From: an uncultured Rubrobacteraceae bacterium
GTDB lineage: Bacteria; Actinomycetota; Rubrobacteria; Rubrobacterales; Rubrobacteraceae
Length of the DNA: 64,000 nt
Assembly (NCBI GenBank): GCA_902806085.1
Contig: CADCVH010000118.1
Coordinates: forward strand, 88,398 to 152,397
Reading direction: 5' to 3'
Part shown: piece by piece, positions 16,656 to 24,515 of the stretch
Numbering within the stretch: the first letter of the stretch is position 1
Layout: each line of letters opens with the position of its first letter
The notes under the pieces: generated by a model
What the model was told of the DNA's origin: nothing
Seen by the model: the letters and a program-made list of their open reading frames with translations, nothing else
Database searches by the model: none
Translations under genes and position numbers: made by a program

Positions 16656-17297
16656 ATGAGGACGGTGCTGTGTTACGGGGACTCGAACACGTGGGGGTCT
16701 GACCCGGAGACGGGGGAGCGGTTCGCGCCCGAGGTGCGCTGGCCCGGGGTGTTGGCGCGGGGGTTGGGTGACGGGTTCCGTGTGATCGAGGAGGGGCTGC
16801 CCGGCAGGACGACGGTCCGGGACGACCCCATAGAGGGCGCGCACAAGAACGGCCGGGCGTACCTGCGGGCCTGCCTGGAGTCTCATAGGACCCTGGATCT
16901 TGTGACGGTCATGCTCGGGACCAACGACCTGAAGGAGCGTTTCGGCGCCTCCGCGTCGGACATAGCGCAAGGGGCGGCGTCGCTTGCCGACGAGATCCTG
17001 CTCAGCGGCTGTGGCCCTGAGGGCGGGGCGCCGGTGGTGATCCTGATCTCACCTCCCCCGGTCGGCACGCTGACCGACATGGCGGAGATGTTCGAGGGCG
17101 CGGAGGAGAAGTCCGCGCGGTTCGCCGGGCACTACCGGCGCTTCGCAGAGCAGCGCGGATGCGGTTTCCTGGACGCGGGCGCGGAGATAACCTCAAGCGA
17201 CGTGGACGGCATCCACCTCGAAGCGGACGAGCACCGCAAGCTCGGCGAGGCCGTCGCCGCCCGCGTCGAAAAGGCCCTCGGATGGGCGACGGTTTGA
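16656..17297 (+). CDS. SGNH/GDSL-type esterase (arylesterase-like)
   Basis: A 213-residue SGNH hydrolase. Block I GDSNTWG (residues 7-13) holds the nucleophile Ser9, block III GTNDLKERF gives the oxyanion Asn, and block V DGIHLEADEH holds the catalytic Asp and His. The sequence closely resembles the octameric arylesterase/acyltransferase of Mycobacterium smegmatis (RFAPEVRWPGVLA, VIEEGLPGRTT, VTVMLGTNDLK are family stretches). No signal peptide, so it is cytoplasmic. It probably removes acyl groups from a small substrate, perhaps acetylated sugars. RBS GAGGGAGG sits before the ATG. It overlaps the next gene by 16 bp. Confidence 0.88.
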   Translation: MRTVLCYGDSNTWGSDPETGERFAPEVRWPGVLARGLGDGFRVIEEGLPGRTTVRDDPIEGAHKNGRAYLRACLESHRTLDLVTVMLGTNDLKERFGASASDIAQGAASLADEILLSGCGPEGGAPVVILISPPPVGTLTDMAEMFEGAEEKSARFAGHYRRFAEQRGCGFLDAGAEITSSDVDGIHLEADEHRKLGEAVAARVEKALGWATV

Positions 17298-18448
17298 GGG
17301 TTCTGCTCGTCGGCGGCCCGATGTACGACCCCCTTTACGAGCGGTTGGGGGAGTTCGAGGAAGAGCACGGCGTGAGGGTCGAGGCCGTCGTCGCCCCCAC
17401 CCACCCCGGCCTCAACGAGAGGATAGAGGAGGGGTTCGGGTCGGGCGCCGCCGGGTACGATCTGATCTCCACTCACACAAAGTACGCCCCCAGCCAGAAG
17501 CAATGGCTGACCCCCCTCGACGACGACCTGGCCTCCTCAGAGCTCACGCCCTTCGGCGCGCGGCCCATGGAGCTTGCGCGCATCGACGGCGCGCTCTACG
17601 GCATCCCGCGCAACCTCGACGTGAAGCTCCTCCTGTACCGCACCGACCTGATGGAGGACCAGCCCTCCTCCTGGGAAGACCTGCGCGAGACGGCGGCCCG
17701 CCTCCGCTCCGACGACCTCTACGGCTTCGTCTTCCCCGGCAAGGAGTCCGGGCTCTTCGGCCACTTCTTCGAGCTGCACGCGATGGCGGGGGGAAAGATG
17801 TTCGAGGACGACGGCCCGCCCGCGCCGCGCATGGACGACGAGGCCGGCCGCTGGGCGCTCGGCCTGTTAAAGGACCTCTACGAGAACGCAGCCCCGAAGG
17901 AGACCCCCGACTGGCACTACGACGAGGTCGCCGCCTGCTTCCGCGAGGGCCGGGCCGCGATGGGCACCGACTGGCCCGGCGGCTTCTACACCTACGTCGA
18001 CCCGGGGAGCAGCGAGGTCGCGGGCCGTTTCGACGTGGCGCTCTACCCGGAGGGGAGCGCCGGGCGGCACGTCTACTCTAGCTCCCACTCCTTCGCCATC
18101 CCCACCAGCGTCCGCGACCGCCCGGCGGCCGTCGAGCTGCTGCGCTTCCTGACCTCGCGGGAGTCGCAAGCCCACGAGGCGAGGCTCGGCACCCTTCCGG
18201 CGCGCGGCGACTCTTTGGGGGACGCCCGCTCGGAGGACGAACCGGGGTCGCTGGCCGGGAGGCGTTGGGGGTTGTTGGAGAAGGCGCAGGAGCACGCCCT
18301 GATCCCACCCAAGCACCCGAACTACCCGGCGGTGGAGGACGCGATCTGGGAGGGGATACGGGAGGTATTTCTGGGGAACAAGGGCGTAGAGGAAGCCCTG
18401 AGGGAGACGGAGGCCGCGGCGGGGCGCGCGGCGCGCGGCGAACGATGA
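17282..18448 (+). CDS. Solute-binding-protein family 1-like protein without signal peptide
   Basis: A 388-residue protein with the full SBP_bac_1 pattern of sugar-binding proteins (AAGYDLISTHTKYAPSQKQW, GIPRNLDVKLLLYRTDLM, YSSSHSFAIPTSVRDRPAA) but starting directly at the first strand (MGDGLRVLLVGGPMYDPLY). There is no signal peptide, lipobox or Tat motif, and the overlap with the esterase stop leaves little room for an upstream start. No permease or ATPase gene is adjacent. It may be a cytoplasmic sugar sensor or ligand-binding subunit, or a formerly exported protein. It sits between an esterase and an aldo/keto reductase, all co-directional. Confidence 0.8.
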   Translation: MGDGLRVLLVGGPMYDPLYERLGEFEEEHGVRVEAVVAPTHPGLNERIEEGFGSGAAGYDLISTHTKYAPSQKQWLTPLDDDLASSELTPFGARPMELARIDGALYGIPRNLDVKLLLYRTDLMEDQPSSWEDLRETAARLRSDDLYGFVFPGKESGLFGHFFELHAMAGGKMFEDDGPPAPRMDDEAGRWALGLLKDLYENAAPKETPDWHYDEVAACFREGRAAMGTDWPGGFYTYVDPGSSEVAGRFDVALYPEGSAGRHVYSSSHSFAIPTSVRDRPAAVELLRFLTSRESQAHEARLGTLPARGDSLGDARSEDEPGSLAGRRWGLLEKAQEHALIPPKHPNYPAVEDAIWEGIREVFLGNKGVEEALRETEAAAGRAARGER

Positions 18449-18515
18449 CGCACCGGGCCCGGTACCGCGACGACGCGCCGGACACGCGTAGACCACGGGA
18501 GACGAGAGGGGCCGA

Positions 18516-19457
18516 GTGAGGGACAGGTTGGCGACGGATGCGGCGTCGAGGAGGCTTTTAGGAGGCACGGGCCTCTCCGTCTCGCCGCTGTGCATCGGGT
18601 GCGCCCCGTTGGGGGACATGCCCGAGACGTTCGAGTACGGGGTTGGCGAAGATCGGGCCTTCCAAACCCTCGAAGCGGTCTTCGAGAGCCCCGTCAACTT
18701 TCTCGACACCGCCGCCTCCTACGGCGACGGCGAGAGCGAGCGCCGGATAGGCGAGGTGCTGAAGAGGAGCGGCGGCCTGCCCGAGGGCGTCGTGCTCGCC
18801 ACCAAGGCCGACCGCGACCTGCGGACCGGCGAGTTCTCGGGGGAGCAGATGCGCCGCTCCGTCGAACGGTCCTTGCGGCTGCTCGGCCTCGACCGCCTCC
18901 AGCTCGTCTACCTGCACGACCCCGAGCACGAGGGCTTCGGGCACATGATGGCCCCCGGCGGCCCGGTCGAGGTCCTGCGGGACCTCGGGGACGAGGGCGT
19001 CATCGAGCACCTCGGCGTCGCGGGCGGGCCGATAGATCTGGAGATCCGGTACGTCCAGACGGGCGTCTTCGAGGCGGTGATCACCCACAACCGCTACACC
19101 CTCGTGGACCGCAGCGCAGAACCCTTGCTCGACGTCGCCGCCGAACGGGGCGTCGCGCTGCTTAACGCCGCCCCCTACGGCAGCGGCATCCTCGCCAAGG
19201 GCCCCGACGCCTACGCCCGCTACGCCTACCAGGAAGCGCCGGAGGAGATGGTCCGACGGGTCCGCAAGATGCAAGCGGCCTGCGGGGAGTTCGGCGTCCC
19301 GCTCGCCGCCGCGGCGTTGCAGTTCTCTATGCGCGACCCCCGCGTAGCCTCCACCATCGTCGGCATCAGCCGTCCTGAGAGGGTGGAGCAAACGCTGGAG
19401 TTGGCCGCCCAGCCCGTCCCGGAAGAGCTTTGGGGGAGGCTGGACCGTCTGGCATAG
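18516..19457 (+). CDS. Aldo/keto reductase (aldose dehydrogenase-like)
   Basis: A 313-residue (alpha/beta)8 barrel oxidoreductase. The tetrad is visible: Asp and Tyr in NFLDTAASYGDGESE, Lys in VLATKADRD, His in LVYLHDPEH. The C-terminal NADP-binding loop reads STIVGISRPERVEQT. The layout resembles the D-threo-aldose / L-fucose dehydrogenase subgroup, which oxidises aldoses to lactones, so a sugar substrate fits the neighbourhood. Start is GTG (MRDRLATDA); the 67 bp before it holds no other gene. It ends 30 bp from the convergent LPxTG gene. Confidence 0.85.
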   Translation: MRDRLATDAASRRLLGGTGLSVSPLCIGCAPLGDMPETFEYGVGEDRAFQTLEAVFESPVNFLDTAASYGDGESERRIGEVLKRSGGLPEGVVLATKADRDLRTGEFSGEQMRRSVERSLRLLGLDRLQLVYLHDPEHEGFGHMMAPGGPVEVLRDLGDEGVIEHLGVAGGPIDLEIRYVQTGVFEAVITHNRYTLVDRSAEPLLDVAAERGVALLNAAPYGSGILAKGPDAYARYAYQEAPEEMVRRVRKMQAACGEFGVPLAAAALQFSMRDPRVASTIVGISRPERVEQTLELAAQPVPEELWGRLDRLA

Positions 19458-19487
19458 AAGCCCGGCGTCCGCGCCGACCGGAGTGGG

Positions 19488-20075
19488 CTAGTCGCGCGGA
19501 ATTCCCCTCGAAACGAGGGCAGCAGCGGTGAGCATCGACAGGGCAACGCCGGTGACTATCATTGCTTCGAGGGGGGAAGCCCCGGGCCCTCCGGTGTCCG
19601 GCAAGGAACCCCGCGCGGCGTCCAGTTCCCGGAGGTCCGAGCTCGCCAGCTCCACCGGTTTCGTGCGCCCGCAGTAATCCGTGGCCAGGTAGTCGTCGGT
19701 ACGGTAGGCGTACACCAGGTACGTCTCGCCCTCCTCGAAATTCCGGCCGCAACCGGCTTCGGGTCCTTGCCCATAAACGACGACGCTGCCCTCCGATGCG
19801 CCTTTCCAGGCTTCTTCGACCTCGAACGTTACGGGTCCCAGGAAGGGATCATCGCCGTCGGGCGGCACCGACGGGGCTTCTTCGACTTTCACCACCTTGC
19901 CAGAGAAGACGGCAGCCGACTTCTCGAACGATTCCTCCACAACAGATTCGTCCGCGTTCGCTGCCACCGCGCAACCACAGGCGTGGGCCTCGCCGGCCCG
20001 CGGTCCGCCCAACCTCAAGAGGTTGACGATAAGCGCGACGGCCAGGAACCATGCCTGTCTCCTCGGTAAAGTCAT
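19488..20075 (-). CDS. LPxTG-anchored surface protein with NTR/TIMP-like domain (copy A)
   Basis: A 195-residue secreted protein. Signal peptide to about residue 31 (cleavage near AHA-CGC), then a domain with a Cys-x-Cys pair at 33/35 and further Cys near 109 and 135, the layout of netrin/TIMP-like (NTR) domains. It ends in LPDTG (158-162), a hydrophobic helix and a short tail with Arg, a sortase signal. GAGGAGG before the ATG at 20075 decides the start over two upstream ATGs. It is a tandem paralogue of 20092-20670: VFSGKV vs VFSGEV, EAWKG vs DSWKG, VVYGQG vs SVYGQG, TYLVYA vs DYLVYA. Ligand unknown. Confidence 0.8.
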   Translation of the reverse strand: MTLPRRQAWFLAVALIVNLLRLGGPRAGEAHACGCAVAANADESVVEESFEKSAAVFSGKVVKVEEAPSVPPDGDDPFLGPVTFEVEEAWKGASEGSVVVYGQGPEAGCGRNFEEGETYLVYAYRTDDYLATDYCGRTKPVELASSDLRELDAARGSLPDTGGPGASPLEAMIVTGVALSMLTAAALVSRGIPRD

Positions 20076-20091
20076 GGTCCTCCTCATTGCC

Positions 20092-20670
20092 TCAAGGGTG
20101 CGTTCGCTTGAGTAGTAACCCGACGGCGCAGGCAACGGAGATCGACAGCGCGGCCGTCGCCAGCAAGATGCCGCCGATGGGCGCCGGAGCGGGACCGCCC
20201 GTCTCCGGTAGCTCCTCCACCGGGGGACCGAGGAGCCGCAGGTCCGCCTCCGCCCCTGCCAACGGTTTGGTCTCCCCGCACGCGTTGTTCTTCAGCGGCG
20301 CGTCGTCCGCATCTTTCGCCCGAGAGGCGTAGACGAGGTAGTCCTCACCCTCCTCGAACAGGTTGTAGCAGTTGGCGCCGTCTCCCTGGCCGTAGACGCT
20401 CACCGATTCGGCCGCGACGCCCTTCCAGGAATCCTGCACCGCGAAAGAGATCCTGCCCGGAGCCATCATCCCGCCGCCCGGCGATGCCGCATCCTCGTAG
20501 ATGCTTTGCACCTCGCCCGAGAACACGGCGTCGGATCTCTTTACCTCGTCTTCGAGAGGCAATGACATACAAGAACAGGCGTGCGCCGGCCCCGCGTCGA
20601 GGGCGGCGAGCGAGAGGCTCATCGCGAGGGCCATAAGCAGGCAGGCGATGCGCATCCTCGTCGTTCCCAC
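20092..20670 (-). CDS. LPxTG-anchored surface protein with NTR/TIMP-like domain (copy B)
   Basis: A 192-residue secreted protein. The signal peptide ends near AHA-CSC; the mature N-terminus carries Cys-x-Cys at 32/34 with further Cys at 101 and 131, matching copy A in spacing. A sortase motif LPETG (154-158) is followed by a hydrophobic helix and LLLKRTHP, a complete wall-anchoring signal. Start is GTG at 20670, with an ATG five codons in as an alternative. It lies 16 bp upstream of copy A in the same direction, so the two are co-transcribed. NTR-like folds in other proteins bind proteases or ligands; no specific role is assigned. Confidence 0.8.
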   Translation of the reverse strand: MGTTRMRIACLLMALAMSLSLAALDAGPAHACSCMSLPLEDEVKRSDAVFSGEVQSIYEDAASPGGGMMAPGRISFAVQDSWKGVAAESVSVYGQGDGANCYNLFEEGEDYLVYASRAKDADDAPLKNNACGETKPLAGAEADLRLLGPPVEELPETGGPAPAPIGGILLATAALSISVACAVGLLLKRTHP

Positions 20671-20745
20671 GTTCGGCCTCGCTTTCTGTTTGCATCCGTT
20701 TACCCCTTTACAAGGGTTCGGGACGATCGGTTCCCGTCTCTGGTC

Positions 20746-21501
20746 TCAGCTCATCAACTGGCCGCCGTTGACCTCTATGATCTCCCCGACCAGGTAGTTC
20801 GCGGCCGGGGAGGCGAGGAACGCGACGACGGAGGCCGTCTCCTCCGGCGTGCCCTCGCGCCCCATGGGGATGGCGTTCTTCAGGTTCTCGCGGACCTCGG
20901 GGGGCGTGAAGCGGTCGTGGAACGGGGTGGTGATGACGCCGGGGGCGACGCCGTTTACGAGGATGCCCTCGCCGACGAGCTCCTTCGCCATCGCGCGGGT
21001 GAGGGTGCTGACGCCGCCCTTGGCGGTGGCGTAGGCCGAGGAGCCGGGCCCGCCGCCGTTGCGGGCGGCGACGGAGGTTACGTTGACGATGCGTCCCCCG
21101 CCCCCCCGGCGCATCATCGGCAGCACGGCCTTCGAGCAGAGAAAGACGCTCTTGAGGTTGACGTCCATGACCCTGTCCCAGAGATCCTCGGTCATCTCCG
21201 AGAACGGGCGGCGCTCCAGGAGCGAGCCCGCGTTGTTGACGAGGACGTCGAGCCGGCCGTAGCGGCCCTCTATCTCCCCGACCATCCGCTCCACCTCGCC
21301 GGCGTCGGAGACGTCGCCCCCGACGAGCATCGCCTCGCCGCCGGAGGACGAGATGCCTTCGGCGACCTCTCTTGCCTCGTCCTCGCTCGCGTTGTAGTGG
21401 ACGGCCACGCGGCGTCCCTCACGGGCGAGCGCCTCGGCCACGGCGCGGCCTATCCCGGTGCTGCTGCCCGTAACCCAGGCGACCCCTTCGGAAAACTCCA
21501 T
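20746..21501 (-). CDS. SDR-family oxidoreductase
   Basis: A 251-residue classical short-chain dehydrogenase. Cofactor motif GSSTGIGRA (residues 12-20), NNAG, catalytic Ser in VNVTSVAA, and YATAK with the catalytic Tyr and Lys. It resembles 3-oxoacyl-ACP reductase or sugar dehydrogenase members; substrate undetermined. The absence of Arg in the TGSSTG loop and the HYNASEDEA segment suggest NADP preference (inference). Two purine-rich stretches, both GGGAGG, lie 14 bases apart before the ATG; the nearer one is correctly placed as an RBS. It appears to be transcribed alone. Confidence 0.88.
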   Translation of the reverse strand: MEFSEGVAWVTGSSTGIGRAVAEALAREGRRVAVHYNASEDEAREVAEGISSSGGEAMLVGGDVSDAGEVERMVGEIEGRYGRLDVLVNNAGSLLERRPFSEMTEDLWDRVMDVNLKSVFLCSKAVLPMMRRGGGGRIVNVTSVAARNGGGPGSSAYATAKGGVSTLTRAMAKELVGEGILVNGVAPGVITTPFHDRFTPPEVRENLKNAIPMGREGTPEETASVVAFLASPAANYLVGEIIEVNGGQLMS

Positions 21502-21595
21502 ACGCTGTTACCTCCCTGTAATCTCCTCCCTGTAGTATGGACGATCCGGCAACACGGGGCTCGTACGCCAGAGTGGCGACAGAGGAGGAAGCGCG

Positions 21596-22078
21596 ATGGA
21601 CTTCGTGGATCTCCAACGGCGGCGCGAAGAGAGGGCGAGGGTCTGTCAGAAGCCCGAAAGCTCGCGCCGAAGCGTCGCACTCGATCCCTTGTTCCTTTTT
21701 GGGACGGGTTTCGTTCTGGGCTCCGTCGTCTGCCTCTTCCTCTACGATACGTTTTACATGAGCGGCTTCTCCGTTTTGTTGCCGTTCGTGGTCACGATAG
21801 CGTTGCTCTGCTATATCGGCCGGCTACTGCTGCGGAGAGATCCCACAAAGCCAGGACCAAGGCCCGGAAGCGAGAAGCAGCTCCTCATGGCGATCCAGGA
21901 GACGCACGGTATCACCCCCGTCGAGGCCGCCCTCAAAACCTCGCTAACGGTGGACGAGGCGGACGATATCCTGACCCGCCTCGCAGAGCGCGGCCACCTC
22001 GTCGTCCAGAGCCGGGACGGCGCCCTCCGCTACGCAATGCCCGGCAGACATTCCACCCCGGGCCCAGGAACGACCTAG
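21596..22078 (+). CDS. Membrane-anchored winged-helix candidate protein, 160 aa
   Basis: I do not recognise a named family. The N-terminal 25 residues are charged; two hydrophobic helices follow (LFLFGTGFVLGSVVCLFLY near 33-51 and FSVLLPFVVTIALLCYIGRLL near 57-78), then a Pro-rich linker. The last 60 residues look like a small winged helix: LLMAIQETHGITPVEAAL, then a helix LTVDEADDILTRLAERG and a wing LVVQSRDGALRYAMPG. This suggests a membrane-tethered DNA- or protein-binding switch. RBS GAGGAGG before the ATG. It is convergent with the dehydrogenase at 22121-23014. Confidence 0.65.
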   Translation: MDFVDLQRRREERARVCQKPESSRRSVALDPLFLFGTGFVLGSVVCLFLYDTFYMSGFSVLLPFVVTIALLCYIGRLLLRRDPTKPGPRPGSEKQLLMAIQETHGITPVEAALKTSLTVDEADDILTRLAERGHLVVQSRDGALRYAMPGRHSTPGPGTT

Positions 22079-22080
22079 AA

Positions 22081-22095
22081 CGTTCCGCGAGAACG
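22081..22095. terminator. Small hairpin between convergent genes
   Basis: CGTTC-CGCGA-GAACG forms a 5-bp stem immediately after the stop at 22078. It has no T-tract, so only a weak terminator is suggested. Confidence 0.25.
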
Positions 22096-22120
22096 AGGCC
22101 CGATGCCTCCAGCCTAGAAC

Positions 22121-23014
22121 CTACGTCTCCTGCGAGGGGCCCATCCCCTCTTCGAAGACGCGCAGGATGCCCGAGTCGTCCTCCCTGCCGAAGCCCAGGG
22201 AGGCGCCCATTTCGTAGAGCCGGTGCGCCGCGTCGGAGAGCGGGGTGGCGAAGCCGCTCCCCCTGGCCGCCTCGCGGACGAGGCCCATGTCCTTGACGAA
22301 GATGTCCAGGGCGCTCTTTGGCGGCAGGAACTCGCGGTCGAGCATCCTTCGGCCGCGGTCTTCGAGCATAAAGGAGCCCGCCGCGCCGTGACGGATCGTC
22401 TCGTACACGGACCCCGGGTCGAGCCCGAGGGCCTGCGCGTAGGCGAGCGCCTCCCCGGCCGCGGCGATGTGGATGCCGCACAGGAGCTGGTTGACGAGCT
22501 TCACGGACTGCCCATCGCCCGCCGACGGCCCGCAGAGGACCACCGTGGAGCCCATGGCGTCCAGGGCCGGACGGAGCTCCCCAAAGAGGTCATCCGGCCC
22601 GCCCGCCATGATGAGCAGGTCGCCCCTACCCGCCCGCGCCACGCCCCCGCTTACCGGCGCGTCGAGGAGCCGCAGTTGCCGCTCGGAGAGACGCCGATCG
22701 AGCTCCCGAACCGGCTCCGGTCCGACGGTGCTCATGGCGACCACGGCCGCGCCAGGGGCGAGCGCCTCGGCTGCCCCGTTCTCGCCGAAGAGCGCGGCTT
22801 CGGTCTGCCCGGCGTCGACGACCATAAGGACGAGGGCGTCGGCGCCCTCCGCGGCTTCGCGGGGCGATCCGGCGGCCGTCGCCCCCACGTCCGCCAGCGG
22901 TCGCATGTTCTCTTCGCGCACGTCGAAGACGCGGAGGCCGAAGCCGGCGGAGAGGAGGCACTTCGCCATAGGGGCGCCCATGGCGCCGAGGCCGACGAAG
23001 GCAAGGTTTTGCAT
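22121..23014 (-). CDS. NAD-binding beta-hydroxyacid dehydrogenase (L-threonate dehydrogenase-like)
   Basis: A 297-residue member of the 3-hydroxyisobutyrate dehydrogenase superfamily. N-terminal Rossmann motif GLGAMGAPMA (residues 8-17), substrate-binding DAPVSGGVARA, and catalytic Lys in VKLVNQLL, with an all-helical C-terminal half. Its gene follows a DUF1537 four-carbon sugar kinase directly (TAGATG). In known L-threonate/D-erythronate pathways an LtnD dehydrogenase makes the 3-oxo-tetronate that OtnK phosphorylates; the pairing here supports that role but does not prove the substrate. The stop codon lies within the repeated motif TAGGTTCTAGGC (22111-22123). Confidence 0.85.
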   Translation of the reverse strand: MQNLAFVGLGAMGAPMAKCLLSAGFGLRVFDVREENMRPLADVGATAAGSPREAAEGADALVLMVVDAGQTEAALFGENGAAEALAPGAAVVAMSTVGPEPVRELDRRLSERQLRLLDAPVSGGVARAGRGDLLIMAGGPDDLFGELRPALDAMGSTVVLCGPSAGDGQSVKLVNQLLCGIHIAAAGEALAYAQALGLDPGSVYETIRHGAAGSFMLEDRGRRMLDREFLPPKSALDIFVKDMGLVREAARGSGFATPLSDAAHRLYEMGASLGFGREDDSGILRVFEEGMGPSQET

Positions 23015-24442
23015 CTAGTCCTCCCTTAGGATCTGTATAACCTTCGCAAGCGAGTCGGGCCCGCCGACGTTGCCGGCGAAGATGACGTAGGGCAGGCCGG
23101 GAAAGGCGCTCTCTTCAGGCAGGATCCAGACAGACACTATCCCCGGCAGCATCTGCCCCGCCACCTCGGCCCGCCGCACGTCGAGCCCACGCGTCCCGAC
23201 GTCGCTCGACGTGATGCCGCCCTTCGCCACCACGAACGCCAGCGGCTGTTGCCTGTCCACCCGTTGCATGATCTCGACCAACGCGTCGGAGACCGCCCTC
23301 CCGACCTCGAACCCCGTCCGCCCGGGACTACCACCCACGACCTCCCGGCTCGTGTAGACGACGACCTCGGACTCGGCCAGCCCCGCGTTCACCTCCCCGG
23401 CCACCCGCCGGAGCTCGTCCTCGCGCCCCGAACCCCCAAGCAACCGCGGCACGGAGAGTTCGACGCCGAGCACCCCCTCCAATTCGAGCGCCTCCCCCAA
23501 CTGCCGGGTCGTCATCTCGACGTGCGACCCGACCAGGACGAGGCCGTGCCCCCGACGCGGGCGTCGCCGGTAGAGTTCTTCCCGGCTCAAGGGGCCCTTC
23601 TCGGGGATGCCACCGCGCACCCTGACGAAGGACGGACCCGTGCGGTAGAGGAACCTCTTGCCGCGCTCTTCCGCGTCGAGCAGGCCAAGGACGAAGACCT
23701 CGAGGTCGGCGTAGGAGGCCGCGTTCACGACCACGGGAAGGCCGCCGCTTACGCCGCGCAGGACCTCCGAGACCCGGTCCGGCCCGCCCTCCCGGATATC
23801 CGGGAGGCCGACGCTAACCACTTCTGAGGCCGGGACGCGGCCCCCCGTCTTCTCTTCGACCCATTCCCGCAGGTCCGAAGACGAGTAGCCGAAGCTGGCG
23901 TCCCGGGCGAACTCCGTCTGGCCGGCGGGGACCAGTTGTCCCCTCTGGCGTACCCAGTGGGTGTCGTCGGCCGTCAGGCGGCCGGCCTCCAGGTAGCAAG
24001 GGCACAGGATCACGCCGTCCACGCCGTCCACGATTCCCTTCTTCAGCGCGTCCGTCTCGGCCGGGAAGTGCCCCCGCAGGGTGGAGTCGCCGCGGCTGGT
24101 TAGTACGAAGCGGGTCCCGGTTTCTCTGGCCGCGGCGGCGAGGTTGGAGGACACCTCGCGGTTCAGCGCGGCGGCCTCCTCCTCGGGGAGGCTGCGGGAG
24201 TTGGTCAGCACGTAGAACGTGGGCGAGGGCTGTTTGAGGGCCCAGCGGAGGTCTTCTACCGTCCACGTCGTCAGGACCGGGACGCCGTGGACCGTCTGGG
24301 TGCCGGTCGGGTCGTCGTCGAGCACGGCGATCTTGCGTCCGCCGGCGTCCACGCGGGCCCAGATCCCCTCCAGCGCCCCCGGGACCCGCCGCTCCGGCGG
24401 CTGCGAAGCCAGGTACTCCCGCTCCTCCACGGGTTCCCTCAT
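23015..24442 (-). CDS. Four-carbon acid sugar kinase family protein (DUF1537, OtnK-like)
   Basis: A 475-residue kinase of the DUF1537 group. The N-terminal domain has the characteristic VLDDDPTGTQTVHGVPVLT (residues 40-58) and LTSRGDSTLRGHFPAE; the C-terminal domain has FVVAKGGITSSDVGT and FAGNVGGPDSL, which bind nucleotide. Characterised members phosphorylate 3-oxo-tetronates or related sugar acids. It lies in the order dehydratase, kinase, dehydrogenase within a seven-gene operon. Length is normal. The exact acid, tetronate or another, remains open. Confidence 0.86.
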   Translation of the reverse strand: MREPVEEREYLASQPPERRVPGALEGIWARVDAGGRKIAVLDDDPTGTQTVHGVPVLTTWTVEDLRWALKQPSPTFYVLTNSRSLPEEEAAALNREVSSNLAAAARETGTRFVLTSRGDSTLRGHFPAETDALKKGIVDGVDGVILCPCYLEAGRLTADDTHWVRQRGQLVPAGQTEFARDASFGYSSSDLREWVEEKTGGRVPASEVVSVGLPDIREGGPDRVSEVLRGVSGGLPVVVNAASYADLEVFVLGLLDAEERGKRFLYRTGPSFVRVRGGIPEKGPLSREELYRRRPRRGHGLVLVGSHVEMTTRQLGEALELEGVLGVELSVPRLLGGSGREDELRRVAGEVNAGLAESEVVVYTSREVVGGSPGRTGFEVGRAVSDALVEIMQRVDRQQPLAFVVAKGGITSSDVGTRGLDVRRAEVAGQMLPGIVSVWILPEESAFPGLPYVIFAGNVGGPDSLAKVIQILRED

Positions 24443-24515
24443 ACGCGCCCCCGACGAACCCGCCGGCGGGAGGCGGGTACCGCGTTCGTATCGGCGTCGG
24501 CTGCGGCCCCTGGCA

